Assembly (NCBI GenBank): GCA_012728785.1
Contig: JAAYEK010000174.1
Span: forward strand, 1-56,746
From: Bacillota bacterium
Lineage (GTDB): Bacteria; Bacillota; UBA4882; UBA8346
Reading direction: 5' to 3'
Length of the DNA stretch: 56,746 bases
A program made the position numbers and the translations under genes. The notes beneath the pieces were generated by a model, which saw only the letters and a list, made by a program, of their open reading frames with translations, was not told where the DNA came from and made no database searches. This document shows positions 42,859-53,487 of this stretch, one piece after another (the first letter of the stretch is position 1; each line of letters begins with the position of its first letter).

Positions 42859-44466
42859 TCACCCCGCTAGAACCGTACCAAATTTTCTGTTAAACTTCAG
42901 GTTCTCACCATATTCGGTGTTTAGAACCGCCCGAAAGCATTCCCACTCCTCACTCCGACAATTATTAAGGCACGTTTTTTTGTAAAAAACCAATAAGCCT
43001 AAGGCCGTTTCCCAATCGCCACGTCCTCCGGCAAGTAACCGGCTGATCACAACCTGAAAAATCTCTTTTGGAATCACTTGATTCGTAGTCATAACCAGCT
43101 TGGCCAATTCTTTTAGAAAAGAAAGTTCCGGCTGGATTTTTGCTAGTTTCTCCTCCAGCTTTATCCAGTCTCCCCGATCAAAAGCAATCTCTAACGCCAA
43201 CTCTCCCAAACCATTATCTTCAATGACTTGGTCCATTTTTTTAAGATAAGTATGAAATTCCTTTCGATTGTCGGTGAGAATCTCCTTTAACCTCAGATAC
43301 TCCTCAAGGTTCGGCTTTTCTTGGAATTGGATGAAACTTAACGACGCCGCCTGTTTTCTCTCTCCACGCTGCCGATGGACCTCAATTAGTCGTTCCCGGA
43401 ATGACTGCTTGTCTTCTTTGTTACTGGTGCGCAACCCTTCTTTGGCCATTAGATAAGCCTGATCCGCATCCTCTTCCAGCGCCCGGTCGAGCAACCATAA
43501 TCGGCCTTCCGAAGATTCGCCCAAGATTTCGACTACCTTCTCAAAGTATTCCGCCATAACCGGATCTTTCTTGGCCGTTAAAGCTAAAAACTCATAGAGC
43601 AACATTATCTTTGGCCGCTCTAGGTTCCACCAATCATCAGTCCTTAGTTTGCCAAGGAACCATTTCGGGTTTATCTCATAAAAATCCACTAATACTGGAC
43701 GAATCAACTCTGCCAGCTCCCAAAGGCAATCAAAATAGTTCTCCCATAAGGCTTCCATTGAGATAGCGGCCTCTTCATCAGTCCATTCTTGGGGCAGATC
43801 TTTCAAAAGCTGTAGCTGATCCAAAAAAACCTTTTTAAGCGGTGTGGCCGGATAAGCCCGGTAAGAATCGGATATTCCTTTCAAAAGTGCTCCCCATAAT
43901 CGCAGAGCTCCCTTTTCCCCCTTGACTACAGCCTTACTAACCATTTCCCCGACTCGTTCAATTCTATCCCATTGGCTTTCAATTTGTGAGGTAGTCAATA
44001 ATGGCCCTTGAAAAGTATTCCGGATTAAGTTCAATATCCCCCGAGAATTAAGGAACTCTTCTTTGGGAATAGCAGCATTGTTTAGCTCAAGAAAATTGAG
44101 AGGGTCCTTACGGATCAACCGAATCATTAAATCTTTTAATTGTTCCGGATTATCCGCCACTTCATGAAAGATCGATTCTAGGTTGAAAAACTCAACGCTT
44201 TTTTCAATCCATGCCAAACCCAAGGCCACCATATGTTTGCAAAAGCCCGGATAAGGACAGGAACAGGAACCGTCGATCTTATGATCCTCCAAAATCAATT
44301 GAGTCCGGTAATTTCCGCCGGTTCCAGCTACTTCACCGGCGATTAGTGAGTCAAACCGGCAAGCCCGCAGCACATGTCCGTTTTGATGGTATTCAAGCCC
44401 TCTTAACATAATTTCCGGACTCCGACCGGCTTCTAGATCAGTTATGGTAACTTTTTTCCATCCCAT
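42859..44466 (-). CDS. SWIM zinc-finger protein
   Basis: 535 residues. The SWIM motif is at about residues 67-80: CSCPYPGFCKH (C-x-C-x6-C-x-H), a zinc site implicated in DNA or protein binding. The rest is helical, with TPR-like repeats of Leu, Glu and Trp. Bacterial SWIM proteins of this kind often accompany SNF2-type helicases; none is here. Stand-alone gene followed by the T-box promoter. Function unknown. Confidence 0.82.
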   Translation of the reverse strand: MGWKKVTITDLEAGRSPEIMLRGLEYHQNGHVLRACRFDSLIAGEVAGTGGNYRTQLILEDHKIDGSCSCPYPGFCKHMVALGLAWIEKSVEFFNLESIFHEVADNPEQLKDLMIRLIRKDPLNFLELNNAAIPKEEFLNSRGILNLIRNTFQGPLLTTSQIESQWDRIERVGEMVSKAVVKGEKGALRLWGALLKGISDSYRAYPATPLKKVFLDQLQLLKDLPQEWTDEEAAISMEALWENYFDCLWELAELIRPVLVDFYEINPKWFLGKLRTDDWWNLERPKIMLLYEFLALTAKKDPVMAEYFEKVVEILGESSEGRLWLLDRALEEDADQAYLMAKEGLRTSNKEDKQSFRERLIEVHRQRGERKQAASLSFIQFQEKPNLEEYLRLKEILTDNRKEFHTYLKKMDQVIEDNGLGELALEIAFDRGDWIKLEEKLAKIQPELSFLKELAKLVMTTNQVIPKEIFQVVISRLLAGGRGDWETALGLLVFYKKTCLNNCRSEEWECFRAVLNTEYGENLKFNRKFGTVLAG

Positions 44467-44536
44467 TCCAAGACCCCTCTACCTGCGTAAATCTTCTCAA
44501 GTACAATAATGTCAAGTTCTCCACAATATCAACAGG

Positions 44537-44671
44537 TTATCAACAAATATAAGGGTGTTTTAAATATGTTTTCAAGAGTTTTGCACACAATTAACAATTT
44601 ATCCACAGGAAAGTCTGTCGAAAACCGACCTTTTTATTAAGAAGTTTTACCCAATTGGCTAGTTATCCACA
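44537..44671 (+). promoter_or_regulatory. Cluster of DnaA boxes
   Basis: Two perfect TTATCCACA boxes (44599-44607 and 44663-44671) and TTATCAACA (44537-44545, one mismatch), same orientation, in AT-rich DNA at the 3' end of tsaD. No dnaA, dnaN or rpmH nearby, so more like a DnaA titration or regulatory cluster than oriC. Confidence 0.6.
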
Positions 44672-45681
44672 GAGGGCAGTTCCAAACCAGGTTGGGCTGT
44701 GGTTTCAAGGTCTCCTGGTCCATTAGTCTTGTATACATAATATCCAGCCGCCCCAATCATCGCCGCATTATCCGTACATAAAATCAGCGGCGGATAATAT
44801 AAATCCAAACCCATCCGATCCGCTTCTTCCCGGCATCGTTTCCGTAGATATGAATTGGCCGAAACTCCGCCGGATAAAAGGACCGCCTTTACCTGATAAT
44901 CGACAGCCGCCCGAAACAGCTTTTCCACCATTTGTTCAACAGCAACCCTTTGAAAACTAGCGGCCACCAATTGGAGATCAATCGGTTCTTCCTTTTGTTT
45001 CAATCGGTTTAGGTAATTGATGACCGCTGTCTTTAATCCACTGAAAGAAAAGTCATAAGATCCGGCCATCCCTTTGGTCTGCATGAATTCCAAATTATTT
45101 TCAGCCCCAGTGGCGATCCGGTCAATAGCCGGTCCCCCAGGATAACCCAATCCCAGCACTCTGGCGATCTTGTCAAAAGCCTCTCCAGCAGCGTCATCTC
45201 TGGTACGACCTAATACGTGATACCGTCCCCAGTCCTCCAAATAAACCAAATCCGTATGGCCCCCAGATACGGTAAGGCAAAGTAGGGGTGGCTCTAATTC
45301 CGGCCGTTCCAAAATATTAGCGTAAATATGGCCTTCAATATGATTAACCCCTACCAAATGTTTTTTCCCGGCTAGAGCTAATCCCTTGGCAAAGGAGAGC
45401 CCTACCAACAAACTACCGATTAGTCCCGGCCCATAAGTTACAGCAATCAAGTCGATCTCTTCCAAACTGACTCCAGCTTCTCGTAGGGCTTCCCGGTAAA
45501 CCGGAAGCATCGTTTCTAAATGGCAACGGGCCGCCAACTCCGGAACAACTCCTCCAAATTTGGTGTGAAGATCCAGCTGCGAGGAGATTACGTTGCTTTT
45601 TATTTTACGCCCATCGGCGATCACTGCTACCGATGTTTCATCGCAAGATGTTTCAATCCCTAAAGTTAAAAATTCAGCCAT
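44659..45681 (-). CDS. tsaD: tRNA threonylcarbamoyltransferase TsaD
   Basis: 340 residues of the ASKHA fold; the catalytic subunit that makes t6A37 on tRNA with TsaB and TsaE. Motifs: GIETSCDETSVAVI, the metal-binding HIEGHIYAN, TVSGGHTDL and LSGGVSANSYLR. Alone in a run of minus-strand genes; the TsaB-TsaE pair is at 20866-22045. A glutaredoxin-like gene precedes it by 20 bp. Confidence 0.96.
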   Translation of the reverse strand: MAEFLTLGIETSCDETSVAVIADGRKIKSNVISSQLDLHTKFGGVVPELAARCHLETMLPVYREALREAGVSLEEIDLIAVTYGPGLIGSLLVGLSFAKGLALAGKKHLVGVNHIEGHIYANILERPELEPPLLCLTVSGGHTDLVYLEDWGRYHVLGRTRDDAAGEAFDKIARVLGLGYPGGPAIDRIATGAENNLEFMQTKGMAGSYDFSFSGLKTAVINYLNRLKQKEEPIDLQLVAASFQRVAVEQMVEKLFRAAVDYQVKAVLLSGGVSANSYLRKRCREEADRMGLDLYYPPLILCTDNAAMIGAAGYYVYKTNGPGDLETTAQPGLELPSVDN

Positions 45682-45701
45682 TTTGCTTCTCGTTTAGATT
45701 A

Positions 45702-45962
45702 TTAATCATCAATCTTCTCCTCATATGCTTGTTTAATACCCTCTTCCGTAAGAAGGTGCAACATTTCACCAACATATTGAATTAATTTACCATCTTCAAC
45801 AAAGAAGGGAATAGTGTCAATCCCAAGTTTTTTAGCTATTCTTTTCCCTTCAAGGGAGTCGTAATCAATGTATTCAATCAAGTCCCATAGGCCGCGTTCC
45901 TGAAGCAGCTTCTTAGCTTGACGGCATTTATCGCACCATTCGGCGCCGATCATTTGAAACAT
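45702..45962 (-). CDS. Glutaredoxin/thioredoxin-fold protein
   Basis: 86 residues with redox motif WCDKC at the N-terminus, the cis-Pro region DTIPFFVEDG and a single-domain length. Too short for a full thioredoxin; best described as glutaredoxin-like. 20 bp upstream of tsaD, so co-transcription is likely. Partner unknown. Confidence 0.83.
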   Translation of the reverse strand: MFQMIGAEWCDKCRQAKKLLQERGLWDLIEYIDYDSLEGKRIAKKLGIDTIPFFVEDGKLIQYVGEMLHLLTEEGIKQAYEEKIDD

Positions 45963-46182
45963 TTTTAATCCTCCCTTGCTCAGCTATGAATCGGTTGTCT
46001 ATACCGATAGGTCGTTGAAATTTCTACTCCCTAAAAATGTATTATACCACATTATTTCAATGTGTTCTCCCTTCTCCTGCTGCATTCTATGATTTAACTG
46101 TTATAAGGGATAAAAATATAATTAAGCAAAGGATTCTCCTAACCAATTTTGAATTTATGCTCTTTAGTCAACCAATTAAAAA

Positions 46183-46196
46183 AGGCCTTCCGGCCT
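46183..46196 (-). terminator. Intrinsic terminator of uvrA
   Basis: Minus strand AGGCC-GGAA-GGCCT followed by TTTTTTAATT. Confidence 0.75.
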
Positions 46197-46200
46197 AATT

Positions 46201-49044
46201 TTACCCTACAGAAACCTTCTCTTTCAATACCAGTGGTTTGAGAAACTTCCCCGTATAAGAGTTCGGGTTTTGGGCAACCTCTTCCGGTGTCCCGGTAGCT
46301 ATGACTTGTCCACCCCTTTCCCCTCCCTCGGGACCCAGATCGATCAGATAATCGGCGCTTTTAATCACATCCAAATTGTGTTCAATCACTAACACAGTAT
46401 CTCCGGCCTCCACCAATCTTTGTAACATTTCCAACAACTTATGGGTATCGGCGAAATGTAATCCGGTAGTTGGTTCGTCTAAGATATACAAGGTTTTTCC
46501 ATTGGAACGCCGTGACAGTTCGGTGGCTAATTTTACCCGTTGGGCTTCTCCGCCGGAAAGGGTGGTGGCCGATTGTCCAAGCTTAATATAATCCAGTCCG
46601 ACATCATGCAAAGTTTGCAGTTTGCGCCGGATTTTCGGAAAATTATAAAAGAACTCCAGCGCTTCTTCGACTGTCATATCTAATATCTCAGAGATGTCTT
46701 TCCCTTTATATTTGATCTCCAAAGTCTCTCGGTTATAACGTTTTCCCTTACAAACCTCGCAGGGAACATAGACATCCGGTAAAAAATGCATCTCGATCTT
46801 GATTATCCCGTCCCCGGAACAGGCTTCGCAACGTCCGCCTTTAACATTAAAAGAAAATCGTCCCATTTGATAACCCCGCAGCTTCGCTTCGGGAGTTTGG
46901 GCAAACAATTCCCGGATCGTATCGAAAACCCCGGTATAAGTCGCCGGGTTTGACCTGGGAGTTCGGCCAATCGGGGATTGATCAATGTCCACCACCTTAT
47001 CTAAATACTCAAAGCCTACAATCTTCTGATGCGCCCCTGCCTGTAAGGTAGAGGCCCTATTAAGCTTAGTGGCGGCTACCGGATACAAAATATCATTGAC
47101 CAAAGTGCTTTTGCCGGAACCGGAGACTCCGGTCACGCAAACGAATAAGCCCAACGGAATCTTTACATCGATCCGCTTCAGATTATGCTCGGCAGCGCCT
47201 TTGATCTCCAAAGACTTACCATTGGGCTTCCGCCTTTTTTGGGGTACTTTAATCTGCTTCTGCCCTGATAAATACTGACCGGTTACTGAATCCGGCTGGT
47301 TAAGAACATCGTCTAAAGTACCGGTGGCGACGACTTCTCCCCCATGAACCCCAGCACCCGGGCCGATGTCCAATATAAAATCGGCTTCCCGAATCATATC
47401 TTCGTCATGCTCAACTACAATCACTGTATTTCCCAAGTCTCTTAAACCTTTCAAAGCCTCAATCAAACGGTGGTTGTCACGCTGATGCAATCCGATACTG
47501 GGTTCGTCCAAAATATAAAGCACTCCCACTAAAAAGGAGCCAATCTGCGTTGCCAATCTAATCCGTTGGGCCTCACCCCCGGAAAGGCTCCCGGCGGTCC
47601 GATCCAAAGTTAGATAGTCCAGCCCCACATCAATCAAAAATCCCAGTCGGTCATTGATTTCTTTCATGATAATTTTGGCTACCGTTTCTTCCCGTTCGGT
47701 CAATTTCATACTATTTAAAGACTCTTTAAGATCTATAACCGACAGTGAAGTCGCCTGACTTATATTTTTACCATCAATTAAAACCGAGAGGCTCTCTTTT
47801 TTTAAACGCAATCCCTGACAGGTAGCGCAGGGCTTATTAGACATATAACGTTCAATCTCCCGGCGCATATATTCGGAGTTGGTATCCCGATATCGCCGTT
47901 CCAAGTTATGGGCCACTCCCTCAAAAGCGGCCGCATGCCTAAATTCCCGGTTTTTGCTTTGATAATGAATATCAATCTTTTCTCCCTTGGTTCCATATAA
48001 TAAAACATCCAATTGCTTGGCAGTAGCTTCCTTTAAAGGTTGGTCCGGATCCAGCTTATATTTTTTGGCTACCGAACGAAGATATTGCAGGGACCAGGAA
48101 TCTTCATCGGAGCTCCATCCTTTTATTCCACCTTGATTAAGAGAAAGTTCCTTATCAATCAGTAACTCCGGATCAATCTCCATCTTAAATCCTAATCCGG
48201 CGCAATCGGGACAAGCCCCGTAGGGGCTGTTAAACGAGAACATACGCGGTGTCAATTCTTCAAAACTAAAACCACAGTCCGGGCAGGCAAATTTCTCGCT
48301 AAAAATAAAATCCTCCCCGTTAATTACGCTAATGGTAACTAAGCCCTTAGCCATCTTCAGAGCTAATTCCACTGAATCCGCCAAACGCTGCCTAATATCG
48401 GGTTTATTAACCAAACGGTCGATAACAGCCTCGATGGTATGCTGCTTGTATTTCTCCAATTTAATAGGTTCGGGTTCGCCAAGATCATAAATCTCTCCGT
48501 CAACCCGGGCCCGGACATAGCCATCCCGCTTTAAGTCCTCGAAGAGCTTCTCATACTCCCCTTTTCTACGCCTAACTATCGGGGCGAGCACCATAAATTT
48601 AGCCCCTTCCGCCATTGACAACACCTGATCAACAATTTGCTCCACAGTCTGTTGCTTAATCGGTTGATGGCATTCCGGACAATAGGGCCGACCAATTCTG
48701 GCGAACATTAGACGTAAATAATCGTAGATTTCCGTTACAGTCCCCACCGTAGACCGGGGATTATTATTGGTAGTTTTCTGATCAATGGAAATCGCTGGAG
48801 ATAGGCCTTCGATATAATCCAAATCCGGCTTGTCCATCTGGCCTAAAAACTGCCGCGCATAAGCGGACAAAGATTCAACATAACGCCGCTGCCCTTCGGC
48901 ATAGATCGTGTCAAAAGCCAAAGACGATTTCCCCGAACCGGATAGTCCGGTAAAGACCACCAACCGGTCCCGGGGAATCTCGACATTGATATCTTTCAGG
49001 TTATGCTGACGCGCCCCTTTAATCTTAATAAAACCGCTTGACAT
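46201..49044 (-). CDS. uvrA: Excinuclease ABC subunit A
   Basis: 947 residues; damage-sensing ATPase of nucleotide excision repair. Two ABC modules, with Walker [13 protein letters not shown] and [12 protein letters not shown], signature LSGGEAQRI(R) and [10 protein letters not shown], and the UvrA zinc modules CPDC...CPDC and CEAC...CEVC. Follows uvrB across a 151-bp gap containing a foldback repeat. ATG 49044 follows GGAGGT. Confidence 0.98.
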   Translation of the reverse strand: MSSGFIKIKGARQHNLKDINVEIPRDRLVVFTGLSGSGKSSLAFDTIYAEGQRRYVESLSAYARQFLGQMDKPDLDYIEGLSPAISIDQKTTNNNPRSTVGTVTEIYDYLRLMFARIGRPYCPECHQPIKQQTVEQIVDQVLSMAEGAKFMVLAPIVRRRKGEYEKLFEDLKRDGYVRARVDGEIYDLGEPEPIKLEKYKQHTIEAVIDRLVNKPDIRQRLADSVELALKMAKGLVTISVINGEDFIFSEKFACPDCGFSFEELTPRMFSFNSPYGACPDCAGLGFKMEIDPELLIDKELSLNQGGIKGWSSDEDSWSLQYLRSVAKKYKLDPDQPLKEATAKQLDVLLYGTKGEKIDIHYQSKNREFRHAAAFEGVAHNLERRYRDTNSEYMRREIERYMSNKPCATCQGLRLKKESLSVLIDGKNISQATSLSVIDLKESLNSMKLTEREETVAKIIMKEINDRLGFLIDVGLDYLTLDRTAGSLSGGEAQRIRLATQIGSFLVGVLYILDEPSIGLHQRDNHRLIEALKGLRDLGNTVIVVEHDEDMIREADFILDIGPGAGVHGGEVVATGTLDDVLNQPDSVTGQYLSGQKQIKVPQKRRKPNGKSLEIKGAAEHNLKRIDVKIPLGLFVCVTGVSGSGKSTLVNDILYPVAATKLNRASTLQAGAHQKIVGFEYLDKVVDIDQSPIGRTPRSNPATYTGVFDTIRELFAQTPEAKLRGYQMGRFSFNVKGGRCEACSGDGIIKIEMHFLPDVYVPCEVCKGKRYNRETLEIKYKGKDISEILDMTVEEALEFFYNFPKIRRKLQTLHDVGLDYIKLGQSATTLSGGEAQRVKLATELSRRSNGKTLYILDEPTTGLHFADTHKLLEMLQRLVEAGDTVLVIEHNLDVIKSADYLIDLGPEGGERGGQVIATGTPEEVAQNPNSYTGKFLKPLVLKEKVSVG

Positions 49045-49072
49045 TGATAAACCTCCGTAAATATCTTAAGAT

Positions 49073-49180
49073 AAGTTCCGGGTTTCGAGAAAAACCACCA
49101 AAGACCAGACGGTAAAATTTTCTTGGAACCACAGCCCGAAACGGGGAACAGTAAACCTGAAACCCGGAACTCGAAACGAC
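49073..49180. repeat. Foldback of 7-base repeats between uvrA and uvrB
   Basis: Left arm 49073-49090 contains GTTCCGGGTTTCGAG; right arm 49135-49180 reads GAAAC/GGAAC-type units every 7 bases and contains the reverse complement of the left arm core (GAAACCCGGAAC). Confidence 0.6.
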
Positions 49181-49195
49181 ACCCCCACAGCAGAT

Positions 49196-51172
49196 CTATA
49201 CAAGGACTTTTTCCCAATTACGTATCTCGTCCCTTATCTCAGCTGCTTTCTCAAATTCCAACTCCGAAGCAGCCTTTAACATCTCGGTTTCCAATAATTT
49301 TATTCTTTCCTTAATTTCAGCCACTGTTAACTTGGGATTTCTTCCTACTTCATATTCAACTTTCTCCTCCGCCGCTTGTTCCACTTGAATCAGATCCCGG
49401 ACAGCCTTCTTAACCGACTCGGGGGTAATCCCATGTTCCTCATTATATTGGAGCTGCTTCCGGCGGCGCCGGTTAGTCTCGTCAATCGCCCGCTTCATTG
49501 AATCCGTAATCCGGTCGGCATACATGACTACTCGTCCTTCCACATTTCGGGCAGCCCGGCCAATTGTCTGAATCAATGAAGTTTCCGATCTTAAAAAGCC
49601 TTCTTTATCCGCGTCTAAAATTGCCACTAGTGAAACCTCGGGTAGATCCAATCCCTCCCGAAGTAAGTTAATCCCAACCAACACGTCGAATTTTCCCATT
49701 CGTAAATCTCTCAGGATTACAACTCGTTGAAGAGTTTCAATCTCCGAGTGCAAGTACCTGACCTTAATCCCAACCCCTTCCAAATATTCGGTCAAGTCCT
49801 CCGCCATCTTCTTAGTCAAAGTAGTGACTAGAACTCGTTCTTGACGTTCAACCCTGACCCTGATCTCCTCCATCAAGTCGTCAATCTGCCCTTTAATCGG
49901 GCGGATAATAATCTCCGGATCAACCAACCCGGTAGGTCGGATGATCTGTTCGACCACTTTTCCGGACCTTTTAAGTTCATAAGCCGCCGGGGTCGCCGAA
50001 ACATAAACTACTTGATTGATCCTTTCTTCAAACTCACCAAACCGCAACGGCCGGTTATCCAAGGCCGACGGCAATCTAAACCCGTATTTAACTAATGTCT
50101 CCTTACGGGATCGGTCTCCGGCGTACATCCCGCCTACCTGGGGAATACTGACATGAGATTCATCGATGAACAACAGAAAATCCTTGGGGAAATAATCGAA
50201 AAGAGTTGCCGGAGGTTCTCCTGGTCCTCTTCCGGTCAAATAGCGCGAATAATTCTCAATTCCCTGGCAATATCCTACTTCCCCCATCATCTCCAGATCA
50301 AAACGGGTACGTTCTTCCAAACGCTGGGCTTCTAAAAGAAGACCTCCTTCCCTCAGCTCCTTTAATCTCTCTTCCAACTCAGCTTCAATTGAAACCACTG
50401 CCAGTTTCATCTTCTCGGCGGAGGTAATATAATGGGTTGCCGGATAAATAGAAAGCTCTTCTAAACTTTTAATAACCTCGCCGGTCATCGGATCGATTTC
50501 AATTATTTTATCAATTTCATCGCCAAAAAGCTCGATCCTAATAATACTCTCTCCATAAACCGGAATAATCTCAATTACATCACCCCGGACCCGAAAGGTA
50601 CCCCGGGTAAAACCGATATCGTTCCGGCTGTATTGGATTCCTACCAAGCGTCTAAGAATCTGGTCCCGTTCCCGAAACTCTCCCGATTTTAATGAAAGGG
50701 TTAATGCTTCATAGTCTTCGGGAGATCCGAGTCCATAGATACAGGAGACGCTAGCCACAATTATAACATCCTTCCGGGATAGCAGCGCCGAAGTGGCTGC
50801 ATGCCTTAGCCGGTCGATTTCATCATTAATGCTGGAATCTTTTTCAATATATAAATCGGATTGAGGGACATAAGCTTCCGGTTGATAGTAATCATAGTAA
50901 CTGACAAAATATTCAACTGCGTTTTCCGGAAAAAACTCCTTAAACTCGCTATATAATTGTGCTGCTAAGGTTTTATTATGAGCTAGGATCAAAGTGGGTT
51001 TTTGAATAGCCTCAATCACCTTGGCCATTGTGAAAGTTTTTCCGGAACCGGTCACCCCTAATAGCACTTGGTCCCTTAAACCGGCCTTTATTCCTGCCGT
51101 TATTTGAGCAATCGCCTCCGGCTGGTCTCCGGCCGGTTGATATTCGGATTGCAGTCTAAAAATTTTATTCAA
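49196..51172 (-). CDS. uvrB: Excinuclease ABC subunit B
   Basis: 658 residues; helicase-like subunit that loads UvrC. Walker [13 protein letters not shown], beta-hairpin region [16 protein letters not shown]-like motif [10 protein letters not shown], motif [11 protein letters not shown] and the C-terminal UVR domain ([12 protein letters not shown]) that binds UvrC. Start is TTG 51172 after GGGAGGT. A SigA promoter (51204-51231) and an overlapping LexA-like box (51233-51246) lie upstream. Confidence 0.98.
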   Translation of the reverse strand: MNKIFRLQSEYQPAGDQPEAIAQITAGIKAGLRDQVLLGVTGSGKTFTMAKVIEAIQKPTLILAHNKTLAAQLYSEFKEFFPENAVEYFVSYYDYYQPEAYVPQSDLYIEKDSSINDEIDRLRHAATSALLSRKDVIIVASVSCIYGLGSPEDYEALTLSLKSGEFRERDQILRRLVGIQYSRNDIGFTRGTFRVRGDVIEIIPVYGESIIRIELFGDEIDKIIEIDPMTGEVIKSLEELSIYPATHYITSAEKMKLAVVSIEAELEERLKELREGGLLLEAQRLEERTRFDLEMMGEVGYCQGIENYSRYLTGRGPGEPPATLFDYFPKDFLLFIDESHVSIPQVGGMYAGDRSRKETLVKYGFRLPSALDNRPLRFGEFEERINQVVYVSATPAAYELKRSGKVVEQIIRPTGLVDPEIIIRPIKGQIDDLMEEIRVRVERQERVLVTTLTKKMAEDLTEYLEGVGIKVRYLHSEIETLQRVVILRDLRMGKFDVLVGINLLREGLDLPEVSLVAILDADKEGFLRSETSLIQTIGRAARNVEGRVVMYADRITDSMKRAIDETNRRRRKQLQYNEEHGITPESVKKAVRDLIQVEQAAEEKVEYEVGRNPKLTVAEIKERIKLLETEMLKAASELEFEKAAEIRDEIRNWEKVLV

Positions 51173-51203
51173 AAATGACCTCCCTTAAAAAGTTACATCA
51201 TCT

Positions 51204-51231
51204 ATTGTAACGAATTTTTTCGCTAAATCAA
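51204..51231 (-). promoter_or_regulatory. uvrB promoter
   Basis: Minus strand TTGATT, 16 bp, TACAAT. Confidence 0.65.
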
Positions 51232-51232
51232 T

Positions 51233-51246
51233 CGAACAAGTATTCG
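51233..51246. promoter_or_regulatory. LexA (DinR)-like SOS box upstream of uvrB
   Basis: CGAATACTTGTTCG on the minus strand, which fits the Gram-positive LexA consensus CGAAC-N4-GTTCG at 9 of 10 conserved positions, and abuts the -35 hexamer. Confidence 0.7.
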
Positions 51247-51421
51247 ATAATACTCCTAAATTTCCTGCTTCCCTTTTTTCTTTTTGCTATTAATTCGAAA
51301 ATAGGTCTAAATCCCCAGAAAGAACCGGGTTAAGAATGTCGAAAAATAATTAAATACCTTTTATTATCCCATTATCCTAAATGATTATTATCAAAACTTT
51401 TACGTTGAAATTTTAACCCGG

Positions 51422-52006
51422 ATGAGCAATAATATAGTAATCCGATCACGAATCTTAAATCAGCTATTTATGGAAATAGAACAATTATTTAAAGAGGTTG
51501 CGTATCTCATGGATATCCTGAACAATTTTAATGCTTTGTTACAAAAAGCAGAACCAAATCTAAAGACGGGCATTGAACATATCCGTTATGACTTAGCCCG
51601 AAAAAGTTTGACCAAAAGCCCCTCCGGAACGGATATTTTCCTTGATGAAAGCGTTGATTTGTTATCTAATGAAATATATAGTGCCTTGAATGAAATTAAA
51701 GGTGATATTTATAAACCCAAAGAATGGGAACCAATTCGGCATGCAGTTAAACAATTCATCGAAACTCACTTCCAATTACTTTTCAATTTTTTGACCGTTA
51801 ATTGGGAGAAACCCGCCTCTCAAATTAACACCCAAATCAAACTACTCCAGTCATCAGTTCTTAGAGAAACCTACGCCTACATCGATTATCAAAAATTTAA
51901 GCTCTCCAAAGGAGAGCATCTATTCAAAGATCTTCTTAAACTATTCTTCTATGGCCTAGCTGCCGGTCTAGTCGGCTTTTTGTTGAGATTATTCCTTTCG
52001 CGATGA
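51422..52006 (+). CDS. Orphan tail-anchored helical protein
   Basis: 194 residues, mainly helical, with no recognised domain. The C-terminal 20 residues are a transmembrane helix (FFYGLAAGLVGFLLRLFLSR), so it looks tail-anchored with a cytoplasmic body. The body contains Leu-rich and charged helices (MEIEQLFKEVAYLMDIL; KQFIETHFQLLFNFL). ATG at 51422 with a weak ribosome site. It is one of three plus-strand genes in the second half and converges with the YibQ-like gene. I do not recognise a function. Confidence 0.65.
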   Translation: MSNNIVIRSRILNQLFMEIEQLFKEVAYLMDILNNFNALLQKAEPNLKTGIEHIRYDLARKSLTKSPSGTDIFLDESVDLLSNEIYSALNEIKGDIYKPKEWEPIRHAVKQFIETHFQLLFNFLTVNWEKPASQINTQIKLLQSSVLRETYAYIDYQKFKLSKGEHLFKDLLKLFFYGLAAGLVGFLLRLFLSR

Positions 52007-52044
52007 CTCCTGCTGAGAAACACGAAAACTCGAATCAATCATCC

Positions 52045-52105
52045 TTCCCCTCTCCCAACCCACAGAAAAGCCGATGTTATGAGAGAGAGGGGGTAAGGGG
52101 TGAGG
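52045..52105. repeat. Foldback repeat with 7-base period between convergent genes
   Basis: Left arm reads CCCCTCTCCCAACCC, right arm GAGAGGGGGTAAGGGGTGAGG, inverted with a spacer of about 20 bases. The arms have a 7-base rhythm. It lies between two convergent genes. Confidence 0.6.
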
Positions 52106-52130
52106 CGAATCAACCGCTTTGTTATCATCC

Positions 52131-53471
52131 CTATCTAACCAACTCCGAAACCGGGACAATCTCAATACCCGCTTTGTCAAACTCCGGAAGCATCTCAACG
52201 ATCGCTTCCGCTGTTCCATCCCGCACATGCCCAATACCGATTGCTGCCCCTTTTTTTAAAGTAACTTTTATTAATTGCCGCAAAGCGCTCTTTTTGGAAT
52301 CAATATCTGCCAAATTATCGATAAAAATATCCCGTTTATTGAATTTAAGCTGATGACGACGGGCCACTGTTTCACCAAAAGAACGTTCTGTCGTCATGCT
52401 ATCAATAAAGTACAGATTTTTATTTTTAACGTATTCAAAAACTACATCCATCAAGCGCTCATCGGCAGTCCCGGCTGAGCCCATATGATTATTGAGCCCC
52501 GCCGCTCCCGGAACTTGGTCCAAATTGACCTCTAATTGCGCGATAATTTTCTCCTCATTCCATTCCCCTTTAATCAATCCCGGGCCCGGATTGTTGCTCC
52601 GGTCCAGTGGTTCCATGGGTAGATGCAACATCACTTCAAATCCCCGTTCCTTGGCTGCCTGAATATATTCTTGCGCATAGGGAGTAAAGGGTAAAACCGA
52701 CCATGTTAAACGGGCCGGAACATTTAGCATCGCATCCGCCGCTTTCCGGACCGAACCAACATCATCAATGATCAAGGCAACCCTCGGCTTTGACGCCGGA
52801 ACCACTTTCGGAATCTCCACTTTACCTGGAGGCCTAATCTCCGGAGGTAACCGGGGAATAACTCCCGGCCACTTATGGTTAAGGGCCGCGCCGGAATTGA
52901 TTATCAAGGTTATTTCATGAATGGGAATTGTCTTGGCGCCTCCCGGCGCTTTTAACGTTAACCCATTAGCTAATTTTACCCACAGTTGCTTTTTTTGATA
53001 GCCCCATTGAATTTTCGCCGAGTCTAGTTCCAAAGAACGGTTAATATCTTCCCATTCGTTAATCAATTCAATCAAATCTTTTTCGGTCATATTATTTGGC
53101 AATGATATATTACTACTGGCGCTAATCCATTTTACTACGCCCTTGCCGAGCATACATTCTTCGAGTTTCGACTCGGAGCTTAAAAGATAGTGTTCCCCAT
53201 CCCAACCTTGCCGGTTTAACGCTTCCTTCCATAAAAGTTCAAAAGAATGTTCTAAATTGGATAAATCCTTAAAGTCCTTTTTCAACTCAATTTGATTCGG
53301 GTTAAACCTCCCGGAAACCACCTGCTTAACCGGAGACCAAAGGGAAATGAAACACAATAAACCGGCATAAGCCAGGTAAAAAATTAAGGCCGTTTTTTGA
53401 TTGTTTAATAACGGCCGCACATAAACCACATCCTCTCGATATCGCAAAAATCGTTGCCCATAAAAACTCAA
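52131..53471 (-). CDS. Divergent polysaccharide deacetylase, YibQ (DUF610) family
   Basis: 446 residues: N-terminal transmembrane helix (about 27-46), a linker domain (about 60-220), then a divergent NodB-type deacetylase (VALIIDDVG, LPMEPLD, GLNNHMGS, GHVRDGTAEAI). In Proteobacteria YibQ is beside EnvC and this family is found with M23 and CtpA-type proteins, as here. It lies 16 bp after ctpA. Whether it acts on peptidoglycan is not known. Confidence 0.88.
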   Translation of the reverse strand: MSFYGQRFLRYREDVVYVRPLLNNQKTALIFYLAYAGLLCFISLWSPVKQVVSGRFNPNQIELKKDFKDLSNLEHSFELLWKEALNRQGWDGEHYLLSSESKLEECMLGKGVVKWISASSNISLPNNMTEKDLIELINEWEDINRSLELDSAKIQWGYQKKQLWVKLANGLTLKAPGGAKTIPIHEITLIINSGAALNHKWPGVIPRLPPEIRPPGKVEIPKVVPASKPRVALIIDDVGSVRKAADAMLNVPARLTWSVLPFTPYAQEYIQAAKERGFEVMLHLPMEPLDRSNNPGPGLIKGEWNEEKIIAQLEVNLDQVPGAAGLNNHMGSAGTADERLMDVVFEYVKNKNLYFIDSMTTERSFGETVARRHQLKFNKRDIFIDNLADIDSKKSALRQLIKVTLKKGAAIGIGHVRDGTAEAIVEMLPEFDKAGIEIVPVSELVR

Positions 53472-53487
53472 GGCTAAACCTTAATAG

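Noticed and set aside
44537-44671. oriC
   Set aside because: Only three boxes and no dnaA, dnaN, rpmH or gidA neighbours; kept as a DnaA-box cluster instead.
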